A DNA stretch of 16,163 nt from Burkholderiales bacterium (GCA_947462175.1 CANHOE010000016.1:1-16163), one strand, 5' to 3'; counted from the first letter of the stretch, positions 1 to 7,250 are shown. Numbers and translations are program-made. The notes: generated by a model not told the origin, from the letters alone.

Positions 1-662
1 AGGAAGAGCTTGAAGTTGGCTGGCAGGTCGGCGGCCAGCAGCGCGAACATGCCGTTGAGGTCCACGTTGATCACCACCACGCCGATCGCATTGCCCAAGC
101 CGTCGGTGACCGGCGTTGCCAGCTGCAAAGCCGGTTGGTCCAGGCCGGCATAGGTGCCGCGCTCGTGATTGACCGCGATCTCTGACAGGTAGTACTGGCC
201 GGCACGCAGTCGCAAGGTTTCGGCCACGTACGGGTAGTGACCTTTCTCCTGCAGATCGTCACCCAGCACCTCGACCGGCACATCACCCCGGCGGTCGACA
301 CGCACGCGCTCCAGGCCATGTTCGTTGGCGGAAATGAGTCGAATCTGGAAGTACGACGGATTGGCTGACATCAGACGTTGAAACAGCGTGGCCAGCTGGG
401 CGGCCTGCGATGCATCGCTGCGCTGAAGCACCGCCACCGCGCCAGGCAGACGAGACAACACCTCCAGGTTGCGGGCGATTTCCTGCTGAGACAGCGTGAT
501 GCGCCGGGCCAGCACCTGGGTCGATGTCAACAGCCGCTCCTGTGCCGAATCGACCAGCAACTGGCGGCTCGTCCGGTACGCGTAAAGGCCGGTCAGACCT
601 GAGGCGAGAACGCCGACCGCCGCCAGCAGCAGGGCGAGCTTGGCGGCGATGCCGAGCTTCAC
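1..662 (-). CDS. Membrane sensor protein with Cache-like periplasmic domain, partial (C-terminus outside window)
   Basis: The gene is incomplete: only its first 220 codons lie in the window. It begins at a GTG whose first bases overlap the TGA of the upstream binding-protein gene (GTGA, 4-nt overlap), which implies translational coupling. Residues 3-28 form a positively charged start and one hydrophobic membrane segment. The rest is a periplasmic sensor region resembling the double-Cache domains of sensor kinases and diguanylate cyclases, with segments such as VEVLGDDLQEKGHYPYVAE, QYYLSEIAVNHERG and LATPVTDGLGNAIGVVVINVD. The output domain (histidine kinase, GGDEF and/or EAL) is not visible. 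The coupled solute-binding protein suggests that the ligand is presented by that protein, as NspS does for MbaA. That partnership is inferred from gene order. No ABC permease gene is seen next to either gene within the window. Confidence 0.75.
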   Translation of the reverse strand, partial: MKLGIAAKLALLLAAVGVLASGLTGLYAYRTSRQLLVDSAQERLLTSTQVLARRITLSQQEIARNLEVLSRLPGAVAVLQRSDASQAAQLATLFQRLMSANPSYFQIRLISANEHGLERVRVDRRGDVPVEVLGDDLQEKGHYPYVAETLRLRAGQYYLSEIAVNHERGTYAGLDQPALQLATPVTDGLGNAIGVVVINVDLNGMFALLAADLPANFKLF

Positions 663-1711
663 GAGGCCATGACCTTGCGGGCGCGATCGCCCGACACGAT
701 TCGGCTCCACAGCTGATTGCGGCGTTCCTCGCTTTCGACAGGCTGAAGCCAACGCAGCGTGTCCTTGGCCGTGTCGTCGGGCTCGGCCGAGGTGGTGTTG
801 CTCAGCCCCTGACGGCTGACCAGTACCTGCCCCGGCTCGCGTTCCAGCATGTAATTGATCCAGGCGGTGGCGAGTCGCGGGTTGCGTGCGCTGCGGGTGA
901 TGACCCAGCAATCCAGCCAGGCGAGCGCACCTTCCCTGGGCAGTGCATAGCCGACATCCAGCCCTGCTGCCTTGCACAGCTGCACTTGCTGCTGGCCGAA
1001 ATTGGCGAACATCAGCGCCGCGCGACGGTGCCTGAACAGCGACACCGATTCGTCGGGCCGTGTGTAGAAGCCACTCGCGTTTCGGCGTAGCGAGATCAAG
1101 CGGTCGACTGCTCGGGGCCAGTCCCTTTTGTCCAGAATGAAGGGCGATTTCAGCCCGAGGGACATGGCGGCCAGCGAAAAATTGTGGGTGCCACCGTTAT
1201 AGGCGATCACCTTGCCGCGATAGCGCTCGTCCCACAACGCGGCGATCGATTCGGGGGCAGCTGGCACCTGCCGACGGTCGTAGATCAGCCCCATTTCCGA
1301 ATACGTGTACGGGATCGCGTACACGACATCGTCGTGGACGACGCCGGGAATCGACCTCAGGTCGCGAAAGCGTGGGCGCTGGCGCGCCAGGTTCGGCACG
1401 GCATCGGTGGCGACGCCGACCACCAGGCCCTTGTGGATGTAGCGCTGGAGTTCGGCTGTGTTCACCGCGAACACGTCGAAGTCGTGCGCACCGTTCGCGC
1501 TGATCTTGTTCCAGAGATCCAGGTCGGTATCGATGGTCGTGACCTCGACCTTGCCGCCGTGACGCTGCTCGAAGGTGCGCGCGATGTCGGCATCGGCGTA
1601 CCCGGGCCATGCCAGCACGCGCAGGGTGTCGCCAGCTGCGCGCGCCCATCCCGGTGCGGTTGTCGCCAGGGCGCCGAAAAAGAACTGTCGGCGATTGGTG
1701 TGCAGAGACAT
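659..1711 (-). CDS. PotD/PotF-type polyamine-like periplasmic binding protein
   Basis: This is a 350-aa extracellular solute-binding protein of the spermidine/putrescine (PotD/PotF) family. The ATG at 1711 is preferred over the longer open frame because it places a signal peptide at the N-terminus. That signal has a twin-arginine-like motif (TNRRQFFFGALA, residues 5-16) and a likely cleavage site after WARA near residue 25. Family features include LRVLAWPGYADADIARTFE near residues 30-48, a DLDLWNKI segment and VVYAIPYTYSEMGLIYD, which fits the hinge region. It would bind a small cationic or organic ligand in the periplasm. Its stop codon overlaps the GTG of the Cache-type sensor, so it probably serves as a sensory binding protein rather than part of an uptake transporter. 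No transporter genes adjoin it. No strong ribosome-binding site is visible. The exact ligand cannot be read from the sequence. Confidence 0.85.
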   Translation of the reverse strand: MSLHTNRRQFFFGALATTAPGWARAAGDTLRVLAWPGYADADIARTFEQRHGGKVEVTTIDTDLDLWNKISANGAHDFDVFAVNTAELQRYIHKGLVVGVATDAVPNLARQRPRFRDLRSIPGVVHDDVVYAIPYTYSEMGLIYDRRQVPAAPESIAALWDERYRGKVIAYNGGTHNFSLAAMSLGLKSPFILDKRDWPRAVDRLISLRRNASGFYTRPDESVSLFRHRRAALMFANFGQQQVQLCKAAGLDVGYALPREGALAWLDCWVITRSARNPRLATAWINYMLEREPGQVLVSRQGLSNTTSAEPDDTAKDTLRWLQPVESEERRNQLWSRIVSGDRARKVMAS

Positions 1712-2102
1712 GGTTGGGGAATGGTCTTTAAGACGTCGCGGGGCTCCTACACGGGTTATCGGCCCTGCCGGCGTTTTCTTGTGCCGGATGCCCTCGGTTT
1801 GAAGCAGGGCAACGCGCGCCGCCGGCGCGTCCGCACGCTCAATCTCTGGAACTGCTCGAGGTCGGCAAGCTGGCACCGGATGAGCGGACGATCATGAGAT
1901 CGCATGAGGTCATCGGGGTCGATGCCATCCGACGGGCCGATGCCGACACCAGCCTGCCTCGAGGAGTTGGATCGATCGGAGCGCCTGCTCCATAACGCCT
2001 TCTACCCTGCCGTTGCCCAGTTCTGACCTTGTTTCGGTGCTTGCGGAGCGAGGACATCCGCTGACACCCCAAGGGGATGGCAGCCGCTGGCCTGACGCTG
2101 AA
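1712..2102. other. Gene-free stretch between protease 3' end and binding-protein gene
   Basis: This 391-bp stretch carries no convincing intact gene. It holds the leader and presumably the promoter of the minus-strand binding-protein/sensor operon, the 3' flank of the S8 protease gene, and the HD-GYP-like remnant listed separately. There is a small palindrome (CCCCTTGGGG, 2067-2076) and a short CCGGC/GCCGG stem with a T-rich loop (1768-1787, plus strand). Neither has a T-tract placed as in an intrinsic terminator. No clear -35/-10 pair could be assigned. Confidence 0.6.
1855..1968 (+). pseudogene. Possible remnant of an HD-GYP domain (c-di-GMP phosphodiesterase)
   Basis: In one plus-strand frame this short stretch reads LEVGKLAPDERTIMRSH followed by EVIGVDAIRRADAD. 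That matches the HD-GYP pattern K-L-x-P-x-E-x-x-I-M-x-x-H-x-x-I-G-x-x-A-I, in which the histidine belongs to the metal-binding set. The similarity ends there: the catalytic HD and GYP motifs are absent on both sides, and the frame closes at a TAA at 1993. No start codon or ribosome-binding site fits. The best reading is a decayed leftover of a response-regulator-type phosphodiesterase gene. The call rests on about 30 residues of pattern match, so chance resemblance is possible. Confidence 0.45.
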
Positions 2103-3950
2103 TCAGTAGGCGATGGCGAGGCTGTAGTTGCCGGTGTTGCCGGTGCTGCGCAGCACACGCACCCTCAGCGCGGAAGCCACCGTCCCCTTGTTGGTCAGCG
2201 CCACCTTCTGCTGGCGTCCGGTGACCCCGGGAATCATCAGCAGTTGCTGACCTGTGCTCATGTAAATGCCGATTCCAAAGCCTGAGGCTGCCCCTGCGGT
2301 CAGTGTGACGATCACCGTTTTGCCAGGCGCCACCGCGAACTCGTAGTAATCGGTGTCGGTGGCGGTGGTGAGGGAGCCTGAGACCGTGCTTGGCAGGACG
2401 CTGATCCTCTGCGCTGCGGCGAGCGTATTGTTCGGCTCGGCTTCCTTGACCTGCGTCACGGTGGGCGCTGGCGTTGGCGCGGGAGTCGGCGTTGGTGTCG
2501 GTGTAGGCGCAGGTGGGGTTGTCCCCTTGGCGGCGAGCGCAGCTGTCACTGCTGCATTCGCGTTCACGATGCCGGCGCCGCAGCCGTCGCACGGCACAGG
2601 AAAGGCGCGTGCGGTGGATTGCAGCAACGACGCGATCTGGTCGGGTGTCAGCGCCGGATTGACCGACAGCATCAGGGCAGCCACGCCACTGACCACCGGC
2701 GTGGCCATCGAGGTGCCCATGTACGACGCGTAGCTGTCGGCGCCCGGTGTGCTCGTACCGGCGTTGAGCGTGGAGACCATTCCTGCTCCGGAGTCGCCTC
2801 CTGGCGCGGCCACGGTGACGTTGCTGCCGAAGTTGGAATACGACGCCTTGCCCCCGGCCTTGCCGATGGAGGCTACCGTGATCACGCCGCTGCAGTTGGC
2901 CGGCGAATTGCCCGTCGCAGCGGCATTCGAGTTTCCCGCTGCGACGATGACCGAGGCCCCCCTTGCACGTGCCGCGTTGACAGCGTTCTGCGAGGTGATG
3001 TCGCAAGCGCCATTACCGCCCAGAGACAGGTTGATGACCTTGGCGGGGTTCGGGTTCTGCGGCAGGCCGGTCACCGTGCCACCGGCGGCCCAGACGATCG
3101 CGTCGGCGATGTCCGAGGTGTAGCCGCCACAACGACCGAGCGCACGCAGTGGAAGGATGCGCGCTCCAAAGGCCACGCCAGTCACGCCGATGCCGTTGCC
3201 GCCTGCCGCCGCCGCAAGACCCGACACGTGCGTGCCGTGCCATGAGCTGTTGCGGGCCGCAGAGCCGGTGCCGCATGCGCCTGCCGGGGCGAAGTCACCG
3301 GGGTCGGTGGCGTCGGCATCCCGGCCACCACCGTCAGCGGCGGTCGTTAGGTTGACGATGAAATCGTAGCCCGCGAGCAGATTGGCAGCGAGGTCGGCGT
3401 GCGGGCGCACGCCGGTGTCGATGACGGCGATGACCACGCCGGTACCGGCGGCCTTGTCCCAGGCGCCCTGGGCGCTGATGCCACCCGTGGCGTCCGACAG
3501 CGACCATTGCTGCGGATACAAGGCGTCATTCGGCAGGTACATCGGCTGGAGGATGCGGTCGGGCTCGACGTACTCGATGCTCGAATCGCCACTGCGCATG
3601 CTCTGGATCAGAGTGCTCAGTTCGTCGCGGTTCATGCGCCGGCTGATCTGCATCACCTGGCTGCCGTTGTGCATCCGCCGGAATGCGGATACCTGCACAC
3701 CCTGGCGGTTGCCGGCCACCGTCACGGCATTTCGCGAGCGGGGCGACATCACGTTGGTGCTGCCATCGCGGTACTTCACGATCAGGCGGTCGGTGGTCAT
3801 CAGTGACTCTGCCGACACGGTGCCGGACGATGCCGACGTTGCGAAGGTTGTCTTCTGTGGTCGAGCGGACCACGCTTGTGCCGGAGTTGCCACAACGGAT
3901 GCGGCTGTCGCCAGGATCAGCGTTGTTATCAGGAAAGTGCGCAATCTCAT
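2103..3950 (-). CDS. Secreted S8 (subtilisin-like) serine protease with C-terminal pre-peptidase-type domain
   Basis: This is a 615-aa extracellular protease. The ATG at 3950 is chosen because it starts a classical signal peptide (MRLRTFLITTLILATAASVV, cleavage after AQA at residue 26) and follows a GAGG ribosome-binding site with 6-nt spacing. The longer frame would begin at a TTG inside the riboswitch expression platform. Residues 27-150 are an inhibitor-like propeptide (DRLIVKYRDG, IEYVEPDR). The peptidase S8 domain spans about 160-470 with the full triad: Asp178 (AVIDTGV), His238 (HGTHVSG) and Ser414 (GTSMATPVVSG), plus oxyanion Asn340 (VAAGNSN). Six cysteines (226, 274, 316, 353, 454, 457) suggest disulfides. 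A Pro-Thr linker (about 479-497) leads to a C-terminal beta domain beginning EAEPNNTLAAAQ, typical of bacterial pre-peptidase C-terminal domains. Such proteases are exported by Sec and matured extracellularly. Regulation by the upstream riboswitch is strongly suggested. Confidence 0.95.
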   Translation of the reverse strand: MRLRTFLITTLILATAASVVATPAQAWSARPQKTTFATSASSGTVSAESLMTTDRLIVKYRDGSTNVMSPRSRNAVTVAGNRQGVQVSAFRRMHNGSQVMQISRRMNRDELSTLIQSMRSGDSSIEYVEPDRILQPMYLPNDALYPQQWSLSDATGGISAQGAWDKAAGTGVVIAVIDTGVRPHADLAANLLAGYDFIVNLTTAADGGGRDADATDPGDFAPAGACGTGSAARNSSWHGTHVSGLAAAAGGNGIGVTGVAFGARILPLRALGRCGGYTSDIADAIVWAAGGTVTGLPQNPNPAKVINLSLGGNGACDITSQNAVNAARARGASVIVAAGNSNAAATGNSPANCSGVITVASIGKAGGKASYSNFGSNVTVAAPGGDSGAGMVSTLNAGTSTPGADSYASYMGTSMATPVVSGVAALMLSVNPALTPDQIASLLQSTARAFPVPCDGCGAGIVNANAAVTAALAAKGTTPPAPTPTPTPTPAPTPAPTVTQVKEAEPNNTLAAAQRISVLPSTVSGSLTTATDTDYYEFAVAPGKTVIVTLTAGAASGFGIGIYMSTGQQLLMIPGVTGRQQKVALTNKGTVASALRVRVLRSTGNTGNYSLAIAY

Positions 3951-3956
3951 CGGCTG

Positions 3957-3973
3957 CCTCGTGGGGTTCGAGG
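3957..3973 (-). promoter_or_regulatory. Hairpin covering the ribosome-binding site of the S8 protease
   Basis: In the transcript, CCTCG pairs with CGAGG across a 7-nt loop (AACCCCA). The 3' arm contains the GAGG Shine-Dalgarno sequence 6 nt before the ATG. Its first base is also the last base of the preceding 9-bp hairpin, so the two stems compete slightly. This could be the off-state of translation in the riboswitch expression platform. The pairing is seen in the sequence; the role is inferred. Confidence 0.5.
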
Positions 3974-3996
3974 CCAACCCGACGGGGCGGGTTGGC
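3973..3996 (-). promoter_or_regulatory. 9-bp hairpin overlapping the riboswitch 3' end (expression platform)
   Basis: GCCAACCCG and CGGGTTGGC form a perfect 9-bp stem with the 6-nt loop CCCCGT. Its first three bases (GCC) are also the end of the aptamer's conserved 3' stem (GGCAGC GGG GCTGCC). The 3' arm can alternatively pair with a second copy of CCAACCCG at 4072-4065, just 5' of the aptamer core, enclosing the whole aptamer. No T-tract follows, so control of translation is more likely than transcription termination. Confidence 0.55.
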
Positions 3997-4080
3997 AGCC
4001 CCGCTGCCGTGGCGCTGTGCGCTGTAGGCCGGAGGCTTTGCGTCCCATGCTTTCACATGGTTTGCGGGTTGGACCGATGG
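3994..4080 (-). ncRNA. GEMM-I class cyclic-di-nucleotide riboswitch aptamer
   Basis: On the minus strand, the leader of the S8 protease contains the hallmark sequences of the GEMM-I (cyclic-di-GMP-I) aptamer in the right order. GCAAACC (4066-4060) is followed by a 6-bp hairpin, CCATGT/GCATGG, closed by a GAAA tetraloop (4060-4045). Next come the near-invariant GGGACGCAAAGCC (4046-4034), TCCGGCCTA as the start of the tetraloop-receptor stem with an internal GCGC-ACA-GCGC tip, and the 3' element GGCAGCGGGGCTGCC (4008-3994). The GAAA loop with a CCTA receptor is the usual docking pair. The aptamer ends 43 nt before the protease ATG, ideal for cis control. GEMM-I RNAs sense c-di-GMP, with some variants sensing cGAMP. 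The ligand here is inferred, and the base preceding GCAAACC is C rather than the usual G (see findings). Confidence 0.92.
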
Positions 4081-4222
4081 CAGGCTAACCGCGGCTGGCG
4101 CAGCGAATCAGGGTGCGGAACGCCGATATCGCCGCAACCGCGACATACTGCTCGAATGTGTCTGGAGCGGCGGGCATTCAGCGCACTCCAGCGTTGTTTT
4201 CGAACCCCGCACAATTCGCTGC

Positions 4223-5617
4223 ATGAGCTCCGCGACGCCATCGCTTGACTTGACGCTGCCGTCGGCGACGATGCCAACCGATCCGCCTCCTTCAGAGGTG
4301 GGTTTCGCCGAAGCGCTGCGTTTCTGGCTGAAGCTCGGGTTCGTCAGCTTCGGCGGACCGGCCGGGCAGATTGCGATCATGCACACCGAGCTCGTGGAGC
4401 GTCGGCGTTGGATCAGCGAGAAGCGATTCCTGCACGCGCTTAACTACTGCATGGTGCTGCCCGGCCCCGAGGCCCAGCAGCTCGCCACCTACATCGGCTG
4501 GTTGATGCACCGAACCGCGGGTGGTCTCGTGGCCGGCGCCCTGTTCGTGCTGCCGTCGCTGTTCATTCTCATTGGCCTGGCCTGGGTCTACTTGCGCTTC
4601 GGCGAGGTGCCCTGGGTGGCCGGCATCTTCTACGGCATCAAACCGGCGGTGACGGCGCTGGTTCTGCACGCTGCCCACCGAATCGGCGGTCGGGCGCTGA
4701 AGAACGCCTGGATGTGGTCGATTGCGGCAGCTGCCTTCGTCGCGATCTTCGCGCTGCACGTCCCGTTTCCTGCAATCGTGATGGCCGCGGCGCTGATCGG
4801 TTACGTCGGCGCGAGGATAACGCCAGAGGTGTTTGTTGTCGGCGGTGGCCATGGCGCCGCCCGCAAGTCGTACGGCCGAGCCTTGATCGACGACGACACC
4901 CCGCCGCCGGCGCACGCGATTTTCAATCGCAGCCGCTTGCTGGGCGTGATGGTCGTCGGACTTGGCCTGTGGGCCGCCGCTATGGCCGTGTTGCTCGCGA
5001 CGCAAGGCATGCAGGGCACGCTGACCGAGATGGGCTGGTTCTTCACCAAGGCCGCCATGCTGACCTTCGGGGGCGCCTACGCAGTGCTGCCCTATGTGTA
5101 CCAGGGTGCGGTTGAGCAGCACCAGTGGCTGAGCGGTGCCCAGATGATCGATGGCCTCGCGCTCGGCGAGACCACGCCTGGCCCGCTGATCATGGTGGTG
5201 GCTTTTGTGGGCTTCGTGGGTGGGTGGCTCAAGCCGATGTTCGGTCCCGATGACCTGTTCACCGCGGGTGCGGTCGCAGCCACGGTGGTGACCTTCTTCA
5301 CTTTCCTGCCATCGTTCATCTTCATCCTGGCGGGTGGCCCGCTGATCGAGGCCACCCACGGCAAGCTCGGCTTCACTGCGCCGCTGTCGGCGATCACGGC
5401 GGCAGTGGTCGGCGTGATCTTGAATCTGGCGCTGTTCTTCGCGTACCACGTGCTGTGGCCACACGGTTTCAGCGGGCACTTCGATGCAGTCTCGGCGCTG
5501 ATTGCAGCAGCGGCTGCTGCGGCGCTGTTCCGTTTCAAGGTCGGTGTGCTGCCCCTGCTCGGCGCCTGTGCGGCCTTGGGCTTGGCGGTCACGCTGCTGG
5601 CACCGGGCTGGCGTTGA
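4223..5617 (+). CDS. chrA: Chromate efflux transporter ChrA (two CHR domains)
   Basis: This is a 464-aa polytopic inner-membrane protein of the CHR family, which exports chromate using the membrane potential or may transport related oxyanions. The two homologous halves are visible. The N-terminal half has LGFVSFGGPAGQI (about 38-50) and MVLPGPEAQQLATYIGW (about 77-93). The C-terminal half has AAMLTFGGAYAVLPYV and ALGETTPGPLIMVVAFVGF (about 275-330). Many hydrophobic segments of about 20 residues fill the rest. Length matches full-size ChrA. The first ATG gives a 25-residue hydrophilic leader; Met17 is an alternative start, and no clear ribosome-binding site decides between them. The stop overlaps the ATG of the DUF296 gene (TGATG). 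The gene diverges from the riboswitch-controlled protease, so 3951-4222 holds both 5' regions. No chrB regulator is present in the window. Confidence 0.92.
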   Translation: MSSATPSLDLTLPSATMPTDPPPSEVGFAEALRFWLKLGFVSFGGPAGQIAIMHTELVERRRWISEKRFLHALNYCMVLPGPEAQQLATYIGWLMHRTAGGLVAGALFVLPSLFILIGLAWVYLRFGEVPWVAGIFYGIKPAVTALVLHAAHRIGGRALKNAWMWSIAAAAFVAIFALHVPFPAIVMAAALIGYVGARITPEVFVVGGGHGAARKSYGRALIDDDTPPPAHAIFNRSRLLGVMVVGLGLWAAAMAVLLATQGMQGTLTEMGWFFTKAAMLTFGGAYAVLPYVYQGAVEQHQWLSGAQMIDGLALGETTPGPLIMVVAFVGFVGGWLKPMFGPDDLFTAGAVAATVVTFFTFLPSFIFILAGGPLIEATHGKLGFTAPLSAITAAVVGVILNLALFFAYHVLWPHGFSGHFDAVSALIAAAAAAALFRFKVGVLPLLGACAALGLAVTLLAPGWR

Positions 5618-6051
5618 TGGACAGCTCGATGAACGTGTTGCCGATCCGCCTGTTGCCCGGCCAGGATCTGCGCCGCGCCCTCGAAGCCGCAGTGGCCGAG
5701 TGCGGTTGTGCTGCGGCTTTTGTGCTGTCGGGCGTTGGCAGTCTGGCGCCTGCGATCTTGCGGCTGGCCGGCGCCACTGAGTTGCGCGAGAACACCGGTG
5801 ACACAGAAATCCTGAGCCTGTCCGGCAGCATCGCCGTCAATGGATCGCACCTGCACGCTACCGTGTCCGATGCACAGGGTACGGTGATTGGCGGACATGT
5901 GGCTTACGGCTGCGTCGTTCGGACCACGGCCGAAGTGCTGTTGGCGTTGCTGCCCGACTGGCGCTTCAGTCGCGAGCACGATGCTGCGACAGGCTACGAC
6001 GAACTGGTCGTTCGGCCCGCTTCGCAACCCGCCACCGGCGACGGTGTCTGA
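5617..6051 (+). CDS. DUF296 / PCC-domain protein
   Basis: This is a 144-aa single-domain protein of the DUF296 (PCC, plants-and-prokaryotes conserved) family. Conserved features include a start region with [29 protein letters not shown], and the signature [20 protein letters not shown] (about 86-105) followed by VRTTAEV. In bacteria these small trimeric proteins have no well-settled biochemical role. In plants the same domain sits beside AT-hooks in DNA-binding proteins, but no AT-hook is present here. The ATG overlaps the last base of the chrA stop codon, so translation is probably coupled. The frame continues upstream inside chrA, but the overlap start is the natural one. The next gene starts 29 nt downstream on the same strand. 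Confidence 0.88.
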   Translation: MDSSMNVLPIRLLPGQDLRRALEAAVAECGCAAAFVLSGVGSLAPAILRLAGATELRENTGDTEILSLSGSIAVNGSHLHATVSDAQGTVIGGHVAYGCVVRTTAEVLLALLPDWRFSREHDAATGYDELVVRPASQPATGDGV

Positions 6052-6080
6052 GCAGCCCGAGCGTCAGGAGAACCCAGCCC

Positions 6081-7250
6081 ATGGACCGTGTTGATTGCAT
6101 CGTGATCGGGGCCGGCGTCGTTGGCCTGGCCTGCGCACGTGCGATCGCGCAGGCGGGATTGGAGGTGGTGATCGTCGAGCGTGAGGCCGCCTTTGGTACC
6201 GGGGTGTCGGCGCGCAACAGCGAGGTGATTCATGCCGGGCTGTACTACCCGACCGGTAGCCGCAAGGCGCTGTGGTGCGTGCGTGGCGCGCGGATGCTTT
6301 ACGACTATTGTGCCCAGCGCGGCATCGCGCACCGCCGTTGCGGCAAGCTGCTGGTGGCAACGCGCGAGGCAGACGTGAAGGCGCTGGAAGCCTTGCGCGC
6401 AAAGGGCTTGGCCAACGGGGTGAGCCGCCTTGAATGGCTGACGCGGGCGCAGGCGCTGGCGCTCGAACCCGAGCTGGAATGCGTTGCGGCCTTGTGGTCT
6501 CCAGCCAGCGGCATCGTCGACAGCCACGGCCTGATGACCTCGTTGCTCGGTGACGCAGAAGCCGCCGGGGCGTTGCTGGCCGTGACCAGCGGCGTGGTCG
6601 GCGCCACGCGCGAAGGCGTTGGCTGGCGGGTCACGGTTCACGAAGCCGACGGCAACGACGGCGGGGCCGTGGCCGATTTCTCACTGGAAGCCCGCTGGAT
6701 CGTCAACGCGACCGGGCTCGACGCCCAGGCCGTAGCCGCTTCGATGGAGGGCTTTCCTGCGGCCGCGATCCCGCAACGTCACATGGCGAAAGGGCATTAC
6801 TTTTCGTTGAGTGGCCGCGCGCCGTTCTCTCGATTGATCTATCCGATGCCCACCGATGGAGGGCTCGGCGTGCACCTCACGCTCGACCTGGGCGGTCAGG
6901 CCAAGTTCGGGCCCGATGTGGAGTGGATCGACGACATCACCGCCGCCGCCGATCTCGGCCGCAACCTCGATTACACCGTCGAGTCCAGTCGTGCCGAAGC
7001 CTTTGCGGCCGAAATCCGCCGCTACTGGCCGCGCCTGCGCGACGGCGCGCTGGCACCGGCCTACAGCGGCATCCGGCCGAAGCTGAGCGGCCCGGGCGAG
7101 CCCGCCGCCGACTTCTGGCTCCAGGGCCCGGCCGACCATGGCTGCGACGGTGTGGTGCAGTTGTTCGGCATCGAGTCGCCAGGGCTCACTGCGTCGCTCG
7201 CCATTGCCGAAGCGGCGGCAGAGGTGGTGACGCGCTCGGTCGTGGTTTGA
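6081..7250 (+). CDS. FAD-dependent oxidoreductase, L-2-hydroxyglutarate dehydrogenase-like
   Basis: This 389-aa protein belongs to the DAO/GlpD-type FAD oxidoreductase superfamily. An N-terminal dinucleotide-binding motif ([18 protein letters not shown], ending EREAAFG) is followed by [15 protein letters not shown] and [11 protein letters not shown]. Both closely resemble L-2-hydroxyglutarate oxidase/dehydrogenase (LhgO/L2HGDH). The C-terminal FAD-contact region reads [10 protein letters not shown] and [16 protein letters not shown]. The expected reaction is oxidation of a 2-hydroxy acid, probably L-2-hydroxyglutarate to 2-oxoglutarate, with electrons passed to the quinone pool; the substrate is inferred. 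The family's usual length is about 390-420 aa. An AGGAG ribosome-binding site lies about 10 nt before the ATG. It is likely the last gene of the chrA-DUF296 operon and runs toward convergent pyrD. Confidence 0.85.
   Translation: MDRVDCIVIGAGVVGLACARAIAQAGLEVVIVEREAAFGTGVSARNSEVIHAGLYYPTGSRKALWCVRGARMLYDYCAQRGIAHRRCGKLLVATREADVKALEALRAKGLANGVSRLEWLTRAQALALEPELECVAALWSPASGIVDSHGLMTSLLGDAEAAGALLAVTSGVVGATREGVGWRVTVHEADGNDGGAVADFSLEARWIVNATGLDAQAVAASMEGFPAAAIPQRHMAKGHYFSLSGRAPFSRLIYPMPTDGGLGVHLTLDLGGQAKFGPDVEWIDDITAAADLGRNLDYTVESSRAEAFAAEIRRYWPRLRDGALAPAYSGIRPKLSGPGEPAADFWLQGPADHGCDGVVQLFGIESPGLTASLAIAEAAAEVVTRSVVV

Noticed and set aside
1768..1787. CCGGC/GCCGG stem in the leader of the binding-protein operon, checked as a second riboswitch
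   Set aside because: None of the GEMM landmarks (GCAAACC, GACGCAAAGCC) or motifs of other riboswitch classes known to me are present.
1184..1897. Long plus-strand open frame opposite the binding-protein gene
   Set aside because: It is antisense to a clear PotD-family gene, has no family motifs and arises from high GC at third codon positions. Only the separate short HD-GYP-like frame at 1855-1968 was kept.
2460..2520. Repetitive GT/GC-rich tract
   Set aside because: It encodes the Pro-Thr linker of the S8 protease and is not an independent repeat element.
2002..3006. 334-codon minus-strand frame overlapping the S8 protease
   Set aside because: It lies in another frame of the protease gene with low-complexity Arg/His/Gln-rich composition; the protease frame has the full catalytic triad.
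4292..5479. 395-codon minus-strand frame opposite chrA
   Set aside because: It is antisense to chrA, rich in His/Arg/Gln, with no membrane segments or recognisable domains.
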